Source: Rhodovulum sulfidophilum (GTDB taxonomy: Bacteria; Pseudomonadota; Alphaproteobacteria; Rhodobacterales; Rhodobacteraceae). From it: a stretch of DNA of 64,000 bases. Under the pieces are notes generated by a model. It was not told the origin of the DNA and did not search any database. It saw only the letters and a list, made by a program, of their open reading frames with translations. Of the stretch, positions 63,465 through 64,000 are shown one piece after another. The DNA is taken from contig QFPW01000020.1 of NCBI GenBank assembly GCA_003241785.1, forward strand, positions 1-64,000, written 5' to 3'. The position numbers were made by a program, and so were the translations under genes. The first letter of the stretch is position 1; every line of letters begins with the position of its first letter.

Positions 63465-63971
63465 TCAGAGCCCGAAGTCGCGCCGGGCCTCGGCCACCAT
63501 GGCCTCGACCGGGGAGGCGATGTCGACGACGGAGCCGCGCTCGTCGGGTCCCAGCGGTTCCAGCGTCGCGAGCTGCGAATCGAGCAGCGCGGCGGGGAAG
63601 AAATGGCCCGGCCGGTGCGAGACCCGCGCGGCCAGCAGGGCCCTGTCGCCATGGACGTGGAGAAAGCGCACGTCCGCCGCGCCGGAGCGCAGGATGTCGC
63701 GATAGGCGCGGCGGAGCGCCGAACAGCCGATCACCGAGGGGCGTCCGGCCGCGTCGTCCTTCGCGATCTCCGCCGCCAGCGCCTCGAGCCAGGGGCGGCG
63801 GTCCTCGTCGTCGAGCGGATGGCCCGCGTGCATCTTGGCGACGTTGGCGGCCGGGTGAAACGCGTCGCCCTCGACGAATTTCCAGCCGAGCGCGCTGGCG
63901 AGCGCCTCGCCGACCGTGGTCTTGCCGCTGCCCGAGACCCCCATCACGACGATATGCGGCGCGCCCGTCAT
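63465..63971 (-). CDS. gntK: gluconokinase
   Basis: Phosphorylates gluconate to 6-phosphogluconate; 168 aa, a usual length. P-loop GVSGSGKTT (11-19), then FVEGDAFHPAANVAKMHAGHPLDDEDRRPWL, the gluconate-site signature, and SALRRAYRDILR. The start has no obvious ribosome site. The stretch 63343-63464 upstream of the Bcr gene holds no recognised signal. Confidence 0.94.
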   Translation of the reverse strand: MTGAPHIVVMGVSGSGKTTVGEALASALGWKFVEGDAFHPAANVAKMHAGHPLDDEDRRPWLEALAAEIAKDDAAGRPSVIGCSALRRAYRDILRSGAADVRFLHVHGDRALLAARVSHRPGHFFPAALLDSQLATLEPLGPDERGSVVDIASPVEAMVAEARRDFGL

Positions 63972-64000
63972 CGCGCTGGTGCTCCGGGCGCGCCCCGACG

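Overview
The window is a very GC-rich stretch (roughly 70 % by eye) of an alphaproteobacterial chromosome, most likely a high-GC Rhodobacterales/Paracoccaceae-type organism. Pointers are a class I lysyl-tRNA synthetase, an NDUFS4-type complex I subunit, DUF6477/DUF6456/DUF1194 proteins typical of that group, an imuA-imuB-dnaE2 mutagenesis cassette with the alphaproteobacterial LexA box (GTTC-N7-GTTC), and a perfect CtrA-type box (TTAA-N7-TTAA). Gene content is mostly ordinary and densely packed, with many 1-11 bp start/stop overlaps. I see no insertion sequence, prophage, CRISPR array or integrated element.

Layout. 1-7 kb: cell wall (partial amidase, PBP1A), an alpha/beta hydrolase, release factor 2 and a VWA protein. 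7-14 kb: a PcaD-like hydrolase, then a five-gene operon combining a BMP-type nucleoside/nucleobase ABC importer with cytosine deaminase. 14-17 kb: tRNA-Arg(ACG) and the tonB-exbD-exbB energy-transduction operon. 17-25 kb: small enzymes and envelope proteins, LysRS, TerB-like protein, PBP4-type carboxypeptidase and NadD. 25-30 kb: uvrB, NDUFS4-like protein, tRNA-Arg(TCT), an RTX calcium-binding exoprotein and tRNA-Met(CAT). 30.25-31.2 kb is a gene-poor gap ending in a strong orphan terminator. 31-37 kb: SOS mutagenesis cassette (imuA, imuB, dnaE2) and DUF6477. 37-45 kb: DUF6456 regulator-like protein, queuosine-precursor transporter, an 18-codon ORF inside a candidate structured RNA, arfB, AI-2E transporter, Hsp33, Nudix, DUF2799 lipoprotein, YaiI and S-formylglutathione hydrolase. 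45-48 kb: SET-domain protein behind a CtrA box, then a CHASE4-type histidine kinase/receiver pair. 48-57 kb: M20 peptidase and a purine-catabolic block (LysR, FAD subunit, fused FeS-Mo hydroxylase, NCS2 purine permease, guanine deaminase) resembling E. coli ygfM-xdhD-ghxQ-guaD. 57-64 kb: AceE/MdeB-like E1 with a divergent Lrp regulator, two MFS transporters and gluconokinase.

Functional links. Two separate blocks serve nucleobase salvage or catabolism (importer + CodA; purine permease + GuaD + molybdo-hydroxylase). DNA damage is covered by uvrB and the LexA-controlled ImuABC cassette, and ribosome rescue/termination by prfB and arfB.

Non-coding structure is the most distinctive part. Nine loci carry paired palindromic intergenic elements, two families of which share the same outer modules but differ in their hairpin core. 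The best candidate for something undescribed is at 39.5-39.8 kb: a 14-nt perfect Shine-Dalgarno, an 18-codon ORF whose start and stop codons both lie in hairpin stems, several further helices and a 10-bp terminal hairpin, just upstream of the ribosome-rescue gene arfB.
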